From Glycomyces sp. TRM65418 (GTDB lineage Bacteria; Actinomycetota; Actinomycetes; Mycobacteriales; Micromonosporaceae), in NCBI RefSeq assembly GCF_019710475.1, contig NZ_JAJFAX010000002.1, positions 496,001-560,000 of the forward strand: a DNA stretch of 64,000 nt, in the 5' to 3' direction. How positions within the stretch are numbered: the first letter of the stretch is position 1; each line of letters opens with the position of its first letter. The notes below the pieces were generated by a model. That model was not told the origin of the DNA and did no database searches. It saw only the letters and a program-made list of their open reading frames with translations. Of this stretch, positions 53,135-63,343 are shown piece by piece. The position numbers and the translations under genes are program-made.

Positions 53135-53497
53135 CGCTCACCTCCCTCACGTCGCGGCGTGTCGCGCGTGACCCAACGGTACGCAATGGCCTGACGTATT
53201 TCCGACAGTCGCCTGGAACCGGACGGGAAGTCCCAATATCATCACGCCTGGTCACAATCACATCACAATTCCCGGCTGTGCTGGGTTTTTGCCCTAAACT
53301 CGCTGCAATGTCCATTTCGTCGGCAGCCGGCCCGAACGGCGGAACGGGCGCAACCTGAGGCGTACTCGATCGTTAAGTCGAATGGAGACACCGAGCGATC
53401 CTCCGCTCGACGCGTTCCAGACGCCTCGCCCGCGAGCATGACCCGAGCCCCCCGATGGTACGAGCTCGGCGCAACCAGGAAGGAGCACCGGCGAACG
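53135..53497. other. divergent upstream region of the sigma-fusion gene
   Basis: 363 bp with no gene. It contains AT-rich patches and two GGAAC boxes, at 53215 and 53341. The second is part of a candidate ECF-type promoter listed separately. Confidence 0.5.
53341..53366 (+). promoter_or_regulatory. candidate ECF sigma promoter (GGAAC-N15-CGTACT)
   Basis: GGAAC at 53341-53345 and CGTACT at 53361-53366 resemble ECF -35/-10 elements (GGAAC, CGT). The position upstream of an ECF-like sigma gene is what autoregulation would need. The 15-bp spacer is one base short of the usual 16-17. Confidence 0.35.
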
Positions 53498-56146
53498 ATG
53501 CCCGAGACCGTTCCCGCCGGCGATTCCCGCGGTCTGGCGAGCGACGCCCCCACGGGGCCGGACGAGCCCCCGACCCGCTCCGATCCCGAGCTCATCGCCG
53601 CCACCCGCGGCGGCGACACCACGGCCTACGCCGTCCTCTACGAGCGCCACGTCCACGCCGCCCGCCGCCTCGCCCGCATCCTCTCCCGCGACCCGGCCGG
53701 CGCCGACGACCTCGTCTCGGAGACCTTCGCCAAGCTCCTGCACACCTTCCGCGAAGGCGGCGGTCCCGACCTCGCCTTCCGGCCCTACATGCTCCAGACC
53801 CTCCGCAACACCTTCTACGACCGGGTGCGGCGCGACAAGAAGGTCGAGTTCACCGACGACCTCACCAAGCACGACTCCGGCGAGGTCTTCGCCGACCCCG
53901 CCGTCGAGGGGCAGGAGCGCCGCTACGCCGCCCTCGCGTTCGGCAAGCTCCCCGAGCGGTGGCGGATGGTGCTGTGGCACACCGAGGTCGAGGAGGACCC
54001 CCCGGCCAAGATCGCGGTCATGCTCGGCATGACGCCGAACGGGGTCTCCGCGCTCGCGTACCGGGCGCGCGAGAAGCTGCGCCAGAACTACCTCAGCGAG
54101 CACGCGGCCGACTCCCCGCGGGAGGAGTGCCGCTGGACGGTGGACCGCCTCGGCGCGCGCGTGCGCGGCAAGCTCGGCGAGCGCGACGAGTCGAAAGTGG
54201 ACGCCCACGTCGGCTCGTGCGTCACCTGCAACCTGCTCTTCGCCGAACTCACCGAGCTGAACTCGGGCCTGCGCACCGTCATCGCCGGGGTCTTCCTGGG
54301 CGCCGCCGCCGCCCCGTACCTCGCGGCCGGCGTGGCCTCGGCGGCCGGGCTCGCGTTCGGCGGCGCGTTCGCGTTCCTCTTCGCGCCGTTCAAGGCCGCC
54401 GCGAACTGGATCAGGCGGATCGTCCAGCAGCTCGGGACGAAGGGGGCCGTCGCCTCGGGCACCGCCGTGGCGGTGGCCGCCGCGGTCGTGGTCTTCGCGC
54501 TCACCTCGGACGAGGAGGAGCCGCCCCCGCAGGCCGCCCCCGAGGGGTCGGTGGCCGAGCCGGTCGCTCCCGACGAGGAGCCGGAACTGCCCGGACCGCC
54601 GGTTCCCGAGCCCGAACCCGAGGATCCCGTCCAGCCGGACGACCCGGAGCCCCGACCGGAACCGGAGCCGGAGCCGGGCGAGGAGCCCGAGGCGCCCGCC
54701 GAACCCGTCGCCTACTCGATCGAGCACGGCCTGGGCGCCACCGGTCTCGTGGCCGGGGGCGAAGCGGTCCTCCCGATCCGCCTGGCGGCGCCCGGGAACG
54801 CCGGCGGGGGCTACGCGCCGGTCACCGAGCGGGCGGCGGAGCCGGACGGGACCGGGGCTCCCGAGTCGGTCCTCCCGACGGTCCAGAACGGGGAGCCCGC
54901 ATCGGCACGCCCGAGGCTCGAACGGCGCGCGCCGGAGTCGATGCGACCGGCCCTCGAGACCGACGCCGCAGCGGTGCGTCCCTCGATCGAGGCGGCGCCG
55001 CGTGGCCGAGGCCAGGCCGCGTCGGAGCGCGTCACGCTCGACATCTCCCTTCCCGAGGGCGTCTCGCTCGCCTCCGAGACGGCCGAGCCAGGTTGGAGCT
55101 GCGCCGAGACCGACGCGGTCGTGCACTGCACCGTCGCCGCGATGCCCGATCCGGCCGAGGCCCACGTGCGCCTCCTGATCGGTGAGGACGTCAGCGGCTA
55201 TCAGACCTTCGAGGTCGCGGTGCGAGGACCGGGCATCGGCGGCACGACCGCGCTCCAGGTGCCGATCGCCCCGGCCGGGAGCCGGGTCGGTTACGCGAGT
55301 CTCGACGCCACCGGTGTCACGGCCGCGGGGAACACCTGGCTGACCTGCTCGGTCCCCGGCTGCCGCGAGGCCGCGCTCGTCGGGGGCGGCGACACCTGGC
55401 CGATGAAGGCGTACAAGCCCGGCGACGCGCCCGCGGGCCGCGAAGGCGAGGCCGTCTCGGGGGCGGTGCTGGAGATCCCCGGCGGCGCGGAGATCGCATG
55501 GGCGGGCCTGTACTGGGCCGGCGTCCACGAGGACCTGCCCGCGGACGTCTCGCTCGCCGGGCCCGGCGGTTCCTGGACCGACCTCAGCGCCGAGACGATG
55601 CGCGACACGAACCCCGGCGTGCAGGCGTTCACCGAGGTCACCGGCTTGGTCTCCGGCGGCGGCGAGTACTGGGTCGCCACGGACAACCATCGGCTGCCGA
55701 CCGGCGAATGCCCCCTCTGGCCGATCGACGCGGACGGGTCCTGCGGCGAGCCGCACTGGGCCGGTTGGGCGCTCACCGTCGTGTACGCCGAGCCCGGAGC
55801 CGAGGCCAAGGAGGTCGCCGTGTACGACGGCGCGCCTGCGGCCGACACCGCGATCGAGGTGGAGGACGGCGGCGAGGTCGACATCGCCGCCACCCTGTGG
55901 GGCGGCTCGGCCTACCGCGGCGGCGACCGCCTCACCGCGGGCGGCCAGGGCCTCGGCGAGCCGGCCGCGTGCCGCGCGAACGGGGCCGTGGAGAACCCGA
56001 ACTGGTACGCGTTCGGCGTGGACGTGGTCGTGCACCGGGTGCGGACGGGCGAGCAGGCGGTGATCCGCTTCGAGCGCGGCGACGACCCGTTCATCGTCGG
56101 CGTGGTCGCGATCGCGGAGCCGAAGGGCGGTGCGGCGGGGACGTAG
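53498..56146 (+). CDS. ECF-like sigma factor fused to zinc-finger, transmembrane and large extracellular domain
   Basis: 882 residues; AGGAAGGAG lies 12 nt before the ATG, while an upstream ATG (53438) has none. Sigma region 2 covers about 44-84 (AYAVLYERHVHAARRLARIL, ADDLVSETFAKLLHTF). Region 4 covers 146-199 (LPERWRMVLWHTEVEEDPPA, GMTPNGVSALAYRAREKLRQ). HVGSCVTCNLLFAEL (236-250) gives the H-x3-C-x2-C zinc motif of anti-sigma factors. Hydrophobic segments follow at about 260-299 and 316-336, then a Pro/Glu-rich stalk to 404. The remaining 480 residues would be outside the cell, with four or more cysteines and an adhesin-like module (AWAGLYWAGVHEDLPADVSL, HWAGWALTVVYAEPGAEAKE). Sigma factors with C-terminal membrane extensions are known among actinobacterial ECF groups. 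Here sensor, membrane anchor, anti-sigma-like and sigma parts are one chain. Confidence 0.85.
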   Translation: MPETVPAGDSRGLASDAPTGPDEPPTRSDPELIAATRGGDTTAYAVLYERHVHAARRLARILSRDPAGADDLVSETFAKLLHTFREGGGPDLAFRPYMLQTLRNTFYDRVRRDKKVEFTDDLTKHDSGEVFADPAVEGQERRYAALAFGKLPERWRMVLWHTEVEEDPPAKIAVMLGMTPNGVSALAYRAREKLRQNYLSEHAADSPREECRWTVDRLGARVRGKLGERDESKVDAHVGSCVTCNLLFAELTELNSGLRTVIAGVFLGAAAAPYLAAGVASAAGLAFGGAFAFLFAPFKAAANWIRRIVQQLGTKGAVASGTAVAVAAAVVVFALTSDEEEPPPQAAPEGSVAEPVAPDEEPELPGPPVPEPEPEDPVQPDDPEPRPEPEPEPGEEPEAPAEPVAYSIEHGLGATGLVAGGEAVLPIRLAAPGNAGGGYAPVTERAAEPDGTGAPESVLPTVQNGEPASARPRLERRAPESMRPALETDAAAVRPSIEAAPRGRGQAASERVTLDISLPEGVSLASETAEPGWSCAETDAVVHCTVAAMPDPAEAHVRLLIGEDVSGYQTFEVAVRGPGIGGTTALQVPIAPAGSRVGYASLDATGVTAAGNTWLTCSVPGCREAALVGGGDTWPMKAYKPGDAPAGREGEAVSGAVLEIPGGAEIAWAGLYWAGVHEDLPADVSLAGPGGSWTDLSAETMRDTNPGVQAFTEVTGLVSGGGEYWVATDNHRLPTGECPLWPIDADGSCGEPHWAGWALTVVYAEPGAEAKEVAVYDGAPAADTAIEVEDGGEVDIAATLWGGSAYRGGDRLTAGGQGLGEPAACRANGAVENPNWYAFGVDVVVHRVRTGEQAVIRFERGDDPFIVGVVAIAEPKGGAAGT

Positions 56147-56320
56147 GCGGGCCCTCCGGGGTCGGCTGTGTCGGTTGCCGAGCGCCCCGAAGCAAGCGTG
56201 CGCAGCGAGTGTGACAATGCGCGACGGTGCGCCTTCGCCTTCCGTCCCGCTGCCGGTGGATCGCCCGGCCAGGCCGCATGTTCAGGGCATTCGACGGTGT
56301 CGCCGAAGCCGCCGGGCGGG

Positions 56321-56326
56321 TAAGCT
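56321..56326 (+). promoter_or_regulatory. -10 box (TAAGCT) for a GtrA-family gene
   Basis: TANNNT box 8 nt before ATG 56335; no ribosome site. Confidence 0.4.
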
Positions 56327-56334
56327 GACCCTTG

Positions 56335-56859
56335 ATGCCGACCTCCATCGATACTCCGACTCCGCCCCCGGCCCGCAGCGGCCTCGGGGGCCTCTTCGCG
56401 CGTGGACTCGATCTGCTCAAGCGCCACGCCGCCGAGCTCATCCGCTTCGCCGGGGTCGGCGGCACCGCGTACATCATCGACGTGGGCCTGTTCAACCTCC
56501 TCTATCTGGGCATGGACTGGTCCTACTGGTACGCCAAGATCATCTCGACGCTCGTCGCCATGACCGTGGCCTTCGCCGGGAACCGGCACTGGACCTGGCG
56601 CGAGCGCCGCGGCAGCGCCGCCGCGCACCGGCAGTACGCGCTGTACTTCCTCTTCAACGGGATCGGCCTGCTCATCTCGCTCGCGTGCCTGTGGGCGAAC
56701 TCCGGCCTCGCCCAAGTCTGGCCGCAGTACTTCGACAACGAGCTGGCCGTGAACATCGCCGCCAACTTCTTCGGCGTCGGCTTCGCCACGATCTTCCGCT
56801 TCTTCGCCTACCGCACCTGGGTGTTCCGCAAGCCCAAGCTCGCGGAAGTGCTCAATTAG
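56335..56859 (+). CDS. GtrA family membrane protein
   Basis: 174 residues. Four hydrophobic segments follow a Pro-rich start, with family motifs LIRFAGVGGTAYIIDVGLFN, FAGNRHWTW and IFRFFAYRTWVFR. GtrA proteins help move lipid-linked sugars across the membrane for cell-surface glycan assembly. No glycosyltransferase gene is adjacent. TTG 56332 is a less likely start. Confidence 0.9.
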   Translation: MPTSIDTPTPPPARSGLGGLFARGLDLLKRHAAELIRFAGVGGTAYIIDVGLFNLLYLGMDWSYWYAKIISTLVAMTVAFAGNRHWTWRERRGSAAAHRQYALYFLFNGIGLLISLACLWANSGLAQVWPQYFDNELAVNIAANFFGVGFATIFRFFAYRTWVFRKPKLAEVLN

Positions 56860-56881
56860 CGCCTGACCGGCCGACGACGAA

Positions 56882-56911
56882 GGCCCCGCAATCCTCTCGG
56901 ATCCCGGGGCC
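56882..56911. terminator. terminator between gtrA-like and PH-domain genes
   Basis: 7-bp stem GGCCCCG/CGGGGCC with a 16-nt loop between convergent genes. Confidence 0.45.
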
Positions 56912-56940
56912 GATGCGCTCTCGGACCAGAAGGTTTCGGA

Positions 56941-57471
56941 TCAGGTGCCGTCGCCGCCGGGCGCGCTCGTGCGGCGCAAGCGGTCGTCCTCGGCGAGCTG
57001 GTAGAGCAGGGCCTTGGTCTTGTCCACGCGGGGCACGTCGACGAGGTTGATCTCGCCGTCGTCGGAAGCCGAGTCGATGTTCATGTCCCCGAAGCCGAAG
57101 ATCCGCTCCCACACGTTCTGCGTGTAGGACACCGTGTTCACGCGGCCGAGCGGGATGTGGCGGCTCTCGCGGGACACGAGGCCTTCGCGCCACATGATGC
57201 GCTGGTCGGTGATCACGTAATGCGTCGAGCGCCAACGGATCCACGGGATGACGGAGAGCCACATCAGCAGGGCGAGGATGACGACGACCTCGGCCAGGAT
57301 CAGCCAGGGCTTGGGGTCCCAGTCGAGCCGGGTCGTGTAGGCGATCGCGATGGCGCCGATGGCCAGGAACACCACGAACCACAGGACGGGGCCGACGCCC
57401 TCCTTCCAGTGCGGGCGAGTGTGCAGTTTGACCACTTCGCCGCGGGCGAGTTGATCGTCGGGATATCCCAC
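56941..57471 (-). CDS. PH domain-containing (YdbS-like) membrane protein
   Basis: 176 residues from GTG; GGAGG 6 nt upstream. Two hydrophobic helices (LWFVVFLAIGAIAIAYTT, WLILAEVVVILALLMWLSVI) come before a bacterial PH-like domain (HYVITDQRIMWREGLVSRES, IPLGRVNTVSYTQNVWERIF, GEINLVDVPRVDKTKALL). Members are membrane-associated and of unknown function. The gene often stands next to birA in actinobacteria, as here. Confidence 0.9.
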   Translation of the reverse strand: MGYPDDQLARGEVVKLHTRPHWKEGVGPVLWFVVFLAIGAIAIAYTTRLDWDPKPWLILAEVVVILALLMWLSVIPWIRWRSTHYVITDQRIMWREGLVSRESRHIPLGRVNTVSYTQNVWERIFGFGDMNIDSASDDGEINLVDVPRVDKTKALLYQLAEDDRLRRTSAPGGDGT

Positions 57472-57646
57472 TGCGGACCTCCAGGAGTGAGAACGGGCGG
57501 GGGCAGTTCAAATGTCAAAAGCACAGTACAACACCCCGGCATGAGGGCTCGGTCCACGATTCCGGCGAATCCCCTGAACGCGTGTGCCACTCCCGTTTTT
57601 CCGCGGCGGGACTCGACGGCCGGCGACTCCGCGGCCGTCGGCGGTC

Positions 57647-58444
57647 TCAGCCCTGGGGACGCAAGTGGACGATGTCGCCCGCGGCGACCGTGGCGACCGC
57701 GCCGTCCGGCTGCGAGACCTGGAGGCAGCCGGCGTTGTCGATGCCGATCGCGCGACCGGTGACCTTGCGGCCGTTGGGGAACGACACCTCCACATGGCGT
57801 CCCAGCGTGGCCGAGTGGCGTCGCCACCGCTCGATGACCGAGGCCGGGCCGCGCTCGTTCCACGACTGGTAGACCGCGGCCACGTGCGCGAGGAAGCCCA
57901 CGGCGATCGCCTCACGGTCGAGTGTGGAGGCCCCGGCCAGCAGCAGCGAGGTCGCCTCGGGCACCGGCAGCTCCTCCTCGGCGAGCGAGACGTTGAGGCC
58001 CGCGCCGACGATGACCGCGCCGCCCTCGACCTGCGCGAGGATGCCGCAGACCTTCCGGCCGTCGATGAGGACGTCGTTGGGCCACTTGAGCTTCGCGCTC
58101 ACGCCGCAAACCGCTTTGAGCGTCTCCTCCAGTGCCACGGCGGTGAGCAGGCTCAGGGTGCCCCACTGCTCGCGGGGGGCGGCGGGGCGCAGGAGGAACG
58201 ACATCGTCAGGCCGGCCCGGGCCGGGCTCACCCACTGCCGGTCGAGGCGGCCGCGCCCGCCCGACTGCTCTTCGGCGATGAGGACGCGGCCCTCCCGGGC
58301 CCCGTGCTTCGCGGCGTCCGCCAGGTCCACGTTCGTCGATTCTGTGGTCTGGACCACATCGATCTCGGTCCAGAAGTCGGACTTATCCGACAACTGCGAC
58401 CAGAGACGGTGCCGGTCCAGTGGCTTTCTCGTCGGTGTGTCCAC
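57647..58444 (-). CDS. birA: biotin-[acetyl-CoA-carboxylase] ligase
   Basis: 265 residues. GTG 58444 is chosen over ATG 58450, because a TACGCT -10 ends directly at that ATG and places the transcript start at the GTG. It attaches biotin to acyl-CoA carboxylases. Landmarks: [13 protein letters not shown], the biotinyl-AMP loop [11 protein letters not shown] (61-71), Lys120 in [19 protein letters not shown], and the C-terminal SH3-like part ([18 protein letters not shown]). There is no N-terminal DNA-binding domain, so it is a monofunctional ligase. Its natural substrates are biotin subunits working with the AccD encoded divergently. Confidence 0.94.
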   Translation of the reverse strand: MDTPTRKPLDRHRLWSQLSDKSDFWTEIDVVQTTESTNVDLADAAKHGAREGRVLIAEEQSGGRGRLDRQWVSPARAGLTMSFLLRPAAPREQWGTLSLLTAVALEETLKAVCGVSAKLKWPNDVLIDGRKVCGILAQVEGGAVIVGAGLNVSLAEEELPVPEATSLLLAGASTLDREAIAVGFLAHVAAVYQSWNERGPASVIERWRRHSATLGRHVEVSFPNGRKVTGRAIGIDNAGCLQVSQPDGAVATVAAGDIVHLRPQG

Positions 58445-58450
58445 GCACAT

Positions 58451-58479
58451 AGCGTAGCCACCGGGGCGGCCGATACGAT
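58451..58479. promoter_or_regulatory. interlocked divergent promoters of birA and accD
   Basis: birA -10 TACGCT (minus, 58451-58456) and accD -10 TACGAT (plus, 58474-58479) are 17 bp apart. Each box therefore sits where the other promoter's -35 should be. Both give leaderless messages (6 nt to GTG 58444 and 7 nt to GTG 58487). Polymerase can occupy only one at a time. Confidence 0.6.
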
Positions 58480-58486
58480 CCGAAGC

Positions 58487-60061
<1,575 letters not shown>

Positions 60062-60509
60062 CGGAAGCGCCGGCGGGCCTGTCCGCGGTCTTCGCAGACG
60101 GGCCCGGTTCGGCGTGTCCACGGCCGCCCCAAGCGGTCTCCGCTCAGCGTTCTCGCGGTCCGCAGGCGGCCCGGTGCGGCGTGTCGACGGCCGCGAGCGG
60201 CCCGGGGCCGGTACCTTACGGCTCGCGAGCGGCCTCGGCGAAGCAGGCGAGTCCGAGCCGTGCGGGCCGCGCTTGCGAGCCGTCGTGCCGAGCGGCGCCT
60301 TCCCGCCGTGTTCCCGATGTCGCCCGCTCTCACTCGATCCGGTGAGCACGCCACGCGTCCGCTTCCCCGTCGTGCCCGCTACCGGGCGAAACCGCTTTGC
60401 CGCGCGAAGCGGCGCGCACCACTCCCATCCCAAGAGTCCGATCCGGGTACCGTCTTATACAGCTGGGGGAAGCGGGACGAATTGTCCCGCCCGATGTTGG
60501 GAGTGGGCC
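60062..60509. other. intergenic stretch with a diverged direct repeat
   Basis: 448 bp between accD and the NYN gene. It contains the direct repeat listed next and, near its right end, TATACA (60456-60461) as a possible -10 and GGGAG before the NYN ATG. No gene is supported. Confidence 0.55.
60101..60194. repeat. 27-bp direct repeat, 25/27 identical
   Basis: Copies at 60101-60127 and 60168-60194, sharing GGCCCGGT, then CGGCGTGTC and ACGGCCGC, 67 bp apart. Confidence 0.65.
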
Positions 60510-61523
60510 ATGACACCAATCGGAGGGATGCTGCCCGGGTTGCCGTCCCGGCGGTACGCCATATTGATCGACGTCGGCTATCTCTACGCGGCGGCGGCCG
60601 AGCTCCTGCTCGACGCGACCTCTCGCCGCGATTACCGCGTCGACGCCGAGAAATTGATCAAGTCCCTCATGGAGCGCGCCGCCCACCTGCTCTCCGACGG
60701 CGAACTGCTTCGCCTCTACTGGTTCGACGCCGCCCGCGACCGCGTGCCCACGGTCGACCAGCGCGTCATCGCCAACATGGAATTCGTGAAAGTCCGCCTC
60801 GGCAACCTGAACTCGCGCGGCCAGCAGAAGGGCGTCGACGCCCAGATCCGCAGCGACCTGGAACTGCTCGCCCGCCACCGCGCCATCCACGAGGCGATCC
60901 TCCTCGCCGGCGACGAGGACATGGTCCCGGCCGTCGAGGTCGCCCAGGCCTACGGCGTGCGCGTCCACCTGTGGGGCGTCGAGCCGCCGTACGGCACCAA
61001 CCAGGCCGAGCGCCTGGTGTGGGAGTCCGACACCGTGGAGACCATCGACGCCGAGGACCTGCGCGCCTACTTCACCAAGAGCGGCACCGCCGCGGCGGCC
61101 ACGTACAACATGGTCGGCGCGCCGATGGCCCAGCCCGAACCGAGCGTGCCGAGCCCGGCCGCGGTCTTCGGCCAGCGCCAGTCCGTGGCCGTGACCATGA
61201 ACGCCGCGGACGCGTTGGCGCAGGCCGAGTCGGCCCGCCCGAAATTCGTGCGCACCACGCAGACCGGCGAGAAGCTCGACCCCGAGACCGTGCGCTCGGT
61301 GGGGGAGTACGTGGGCCACAAGTGGCTGCTGACCAGGGGCGCCGACAACATCGCCGATCTGCTTCCGGGCCCGCAGCTGCCGACGGTCATCGACAAGGAG
61401 CTGCTGGTGGAAGCCGAGAAGGAACTCGGTTACTCTCTACGCGACCACCCGGAAGCGCGGATCTGGGTCCGCGACGGCTTCTGGGAGCGGGTGCACCGCG
61501 AATTCGACTTCGATGAAGAGTGA
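60510..61523 (+). CDS. NYN domain-containing protein (PIN-like RNase fold)
   Basis: 337 residues, GGGAG about 6 nt before the ATG. The N-terminal NYN domain (about 15-190) has the acidic cluster of PIN/FLAP-type nucleases: ILIDVGYLY, GVDAQIRSDLEL and LAGDEDMVPAVEVAQAYGV. A linker rich in Ala/Pro/Gln is followed by a C-terminal helical module (PETVRSVGEYVGHKWLLTRG, VDKELLVEAEKEL-like IDKELLVEAEKELGYSLRDH) that may bind RNA. The RNA target is unknown. It lies between accD and accE, which are usually adjacent, so it is inserted into a metabolic cluster. Confidence 0.88.
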   Translation: MTPIGGMLPGLPSRRYAILIDVGYLYAAAAELLLDATSRRDYRVDAEKLIKSLMERAAHLLSDGELLRLYWFDAARDRVPTVDQRVIANMEFVKVRLGNLNSRGQQKGVDAQIRSDLELLARHRAIHEAILLAGDEDMVPAVEVAQAYGVRVHLWGVEPPYGTNQAERLVWESDTVETIDAEDLRAYFTKSGTAAAATYNMVGAPMAQPEPSVPSPAAVFGQRQSVAVTMNAADALAQAESARPKFVRTTQTGEKLDPETVRSVGEYVGHKWLLTRGADNIADLLPGPQLPTVIDKELLVEAEKELGYSLRDHPEARIWVRDGFWERVHREFDFDEE

Positions 61524-61559
61524 CACTGACGTCGCAAGGCACAGGCGAGGAGTAGCGCG

Positions 61560-61769
61560 ATGAGTCTGGAACTCAAGGTCCTCCGTGGGAACCCCACGGA
61601 TGAGGAGCTTGCGGCGCTGGTCGGCGTGATCACGGCCCTGCCGCGCCCCGAGGAGGAGGCCGAGGCCCCACGCCGCCGGGCCGCCTGGTCGGATCCGGGC
61701 TTGAAGCTGCGGGTGCGCCGTTCGTGGCGCGACACCGCCGTCCCGGCCCGCCGGGGGTTGGAGCGTTGA
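61560..61769 (+). CDS. accE: acyl-CoA carboxylase epsilon subunit
   Basis: 69 residues, GAGGAG before the ATG. The short family pattern is complete: LKVLRGNPTDEELAALVGVI, then a charged linker and WSDPGLKLR ending in SWRDTAVPARRG. The epsilon subunit binds the AccA-AccD complex and raises activity. It lies downstream of the NYN gene rather than directly after accD, and overlaps maf by TTGA. Confidence 0.9.
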   Translation: MSLELKVLRGNPTDEELAALVGVITALPRPEEEAEAPRRRAAWSDPGLKLRVRRSWRDTAVPARRGLER

Positions 61770-62443
61770 CCCGTCCGTCCGACAGCGCTTCAGTGAACGA
61801 AGCGGCGCGGCCGTCTGACAGTGCCTCACGGAGCGAAGCGGCGCGGCCGTTCGTGCTCGCTTCCCAGTCTCCGGCGCGGCGCGAGCTGCTCAAGACCGCC
61901 GGGATCGAGCCGCAGGTGATCGTCTCGGGCGTGGACGAGAGCCAGGTGACGGGGGAGGACCCCGCCGAGCTGGCGTCGACGCTCGCCGAGCTGAAGGCCA
62001 ACGCGGTCCTCGATCAAGTGGGGCCCGATGCGCTCGTGCTCGGCTGCGATTCGGTGCTGCACTTCGACCGCGAGATCCTCGGCAAGCCGGAGGGCCCTGA
62101 GGAGGCCACGTCGCGGTGGAAGCGGATGCGGGGCCGTTCGGGGACGCTGTGGACCGGGCACTGCCTCATCGACGTGGCCGCGGACCGGCAGATCGTGCGC
62201 GCGTCGGGGACCGTGATCCACTTCGCGGAGGTCGCCGACGAGGAGATCGCCGCGTATGTGGCGACGGGCGAGCCGCTGCACGTGGCCGGCTCGTTCACGA
62301 TCGACGGCTACGGCTCGGCGTTCATCAGCCGCATCGAAGGCGACCCTGGCACGGTGATCGGCCTGTCGATGCCGCTGCTGCGCAACATGCTCGGCGAACT
62401 GGAGATCGCGCTGCACCAGCTGTGGCGCAGTCCTAAGGCCTGA
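61766..62443 (+). CDS. maf: Maf family nucleotide pyrophosphatase
   Basis: 225 residues from TTG overlapping accE; GTG 61793 is an alternative. The Maf fold begins at FVLASQSPARRELLKTAGIE and contains KANAV, LGCDSVLHFDREILGKP (catalytic Asp), SGTLWTGHCLID, GSFTIDGYGSAFISRIEGDP and VIGLSMPLL. Maf proteins hydrolyse non-canonical or excess NTPs. A 28-residue extension of two 12-residue repeats (RPSDSAS-x2-EAA) precedes the fold, which is not usual. Maf follows accE in M. tuberculosis as well. Confidence 0.92.
   Translation: MTRPSDSASVNEAARPSDSASRSEAARPFVLASQSPARRELLKTAGIEPQVIVSGVDESQVTGEDPAELASTLAELKANAVLDQVGPDALVLGCDSVLHFDREILGKPEGPEEATSRWKRMRGRSGTLWTGHCLIDVAADRQIVRASGTVIHFAEVADEEIAAYVATGEPLHVAGSFTIDGYGSAFISRIEGDPGTVIGLSMPLLRNMLGELEIALHQLWRSPKA
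61775..61846 (+). repeat. in-frame tandem duplication, 2 x 36 bp, in maf 5' end
   Basis: 61775-61810 and 61811-61846 both encode RPSDSAS-x2-EAA. They give a repeated N-terminal extension to Maf. Confidence 0.75.
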
Positions 62444-62661
62444 TCACCGGGCAGCGGCCTGCCGCGAGCGGTGATTCGCAAGGCCCCCCGATGCAAGGGC
62501 CGCTCTACGGGTAGGACCGCGTGAGCCGGCCTGTCGTTTTCGCGGAGCGGTCCGCCGCGAGTGAGGATGCGCGGCGCCGCGGGGGTACGTCCGAAGCGGT
62601 TCCGGAGCACCCCCGGCGGCGGCTCGTCCGCGACCCCGGCGGGGCCGCGGCCCGCTACGGC

Positions 62662-63216
62662 TCACTCGTCGGCGTCGGCCCGCCACTTGATGCCGCAGCC
62701 CGTGGACGGGTAGTGCGGCTCGGGGACCGGTTCGCCCTTGCGGACCTGCTCGATCGCGAGCGCCAGGTATTCCCCGGTGACCGGCACGCCGTTGCCGGGC
62801 GTCGAACCGTCGAACGCGCCCCGGTAGGCGAGCTTGCGGTCGGGCCCGTAGAGGAAGAAGTCGGGGGTGCAGGCCGCGCGGTAGGCCCGCGCCACCTCCT
62901 GCGACTCGTCCACGAGGTAGGCGAACGCCCAGTTCGCGCGCGCCACCTGCTCGGCGAGGCCCGCGGGCGCGTCGTCGGGGTACTGCTCGGCGTCGTTCGA
63001 GCAGATCGCCGCCACGTCCAGGTCCACCTGCCCGGTCGTGAAGGAACCGAAGACCTGCTCGATGTGGCGGACGTACGGGCAGTGGTTGCACACGAAGGCG
63101 ACCAGCAGCATCGGGGCGTCGAAATCGGACAGTGAGCGCAGTTTGCCGTCCAGATCGGGCAGCGTGAAGTCCGGCGCGGGCGTGCCGAGCGGGACCATGT
63201 TCGAGTTGAGGGCCAT
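62662..63216 (-). CDS. thioredoxin-family/redoxin protein
   Basis: 184 residues, GAGGAG upstream of the ATG. AhpC/TlpA-like thioredoxin fold: LGTPAPDFTLPDLDGKL and the active site FVCNHCPYVRHIE with Cys43 and Cys46 (CNHC). A later CTPDFFLYG and a C-terminal STGCGIKW with a third conserved Cys are present. No signal peptide, so cytosolic. This group is common in actinobacteria; electron partner and substrate are unknown. Confidence 0.87.
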   Translation of the reverse strand: MALNSNMVPLGTPAPDFTLPDLDGKLRSLSDFDAPMLLVAFVCNHCPYVRHIEQVFGSFTTGQVDLDVAAICSNDAEQYPDDAPAGLAEQVARANWAFAYLVDESQEVARAYRAACTPDFFLYGPDRKLAYRGAFDGSTPGNGVPVTGEYLALAIEQVRKGEPVPEPHYPSTGCGIKWRADADE

Positions 63217-63292
63217 ACGGATCGCACTCCTCGGTGAGACGGTCGACGCCTCCATCGTAAGGCCGCCCGCAAGCGGGGGCCACGTTGGAAGT

Positions 63293-63331
63293 GCGGCGGG
63301 GCTCCAGGCCAGGTATATGGAGCCCCGCCGC
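63293..63331 (-). terminator. hairpin, 14-bp perfect stem
   Basis: GCGGCGGGGCTCCA with its complement and 11-nt loop. It lies just downstream (minus strand) of the short open frame ending at 63344. Confidence 0.55.
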
Positions 63332-63343
63332 CGGCCGTTCCTG

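Noticed and set aside
53294-56035. 913-codon minus-strand frame opposite the sigma fusion
   Set aside because: Same GC-skew shadow effect; composition is Arg/Gly/Val-rich and runs past both gene ends.
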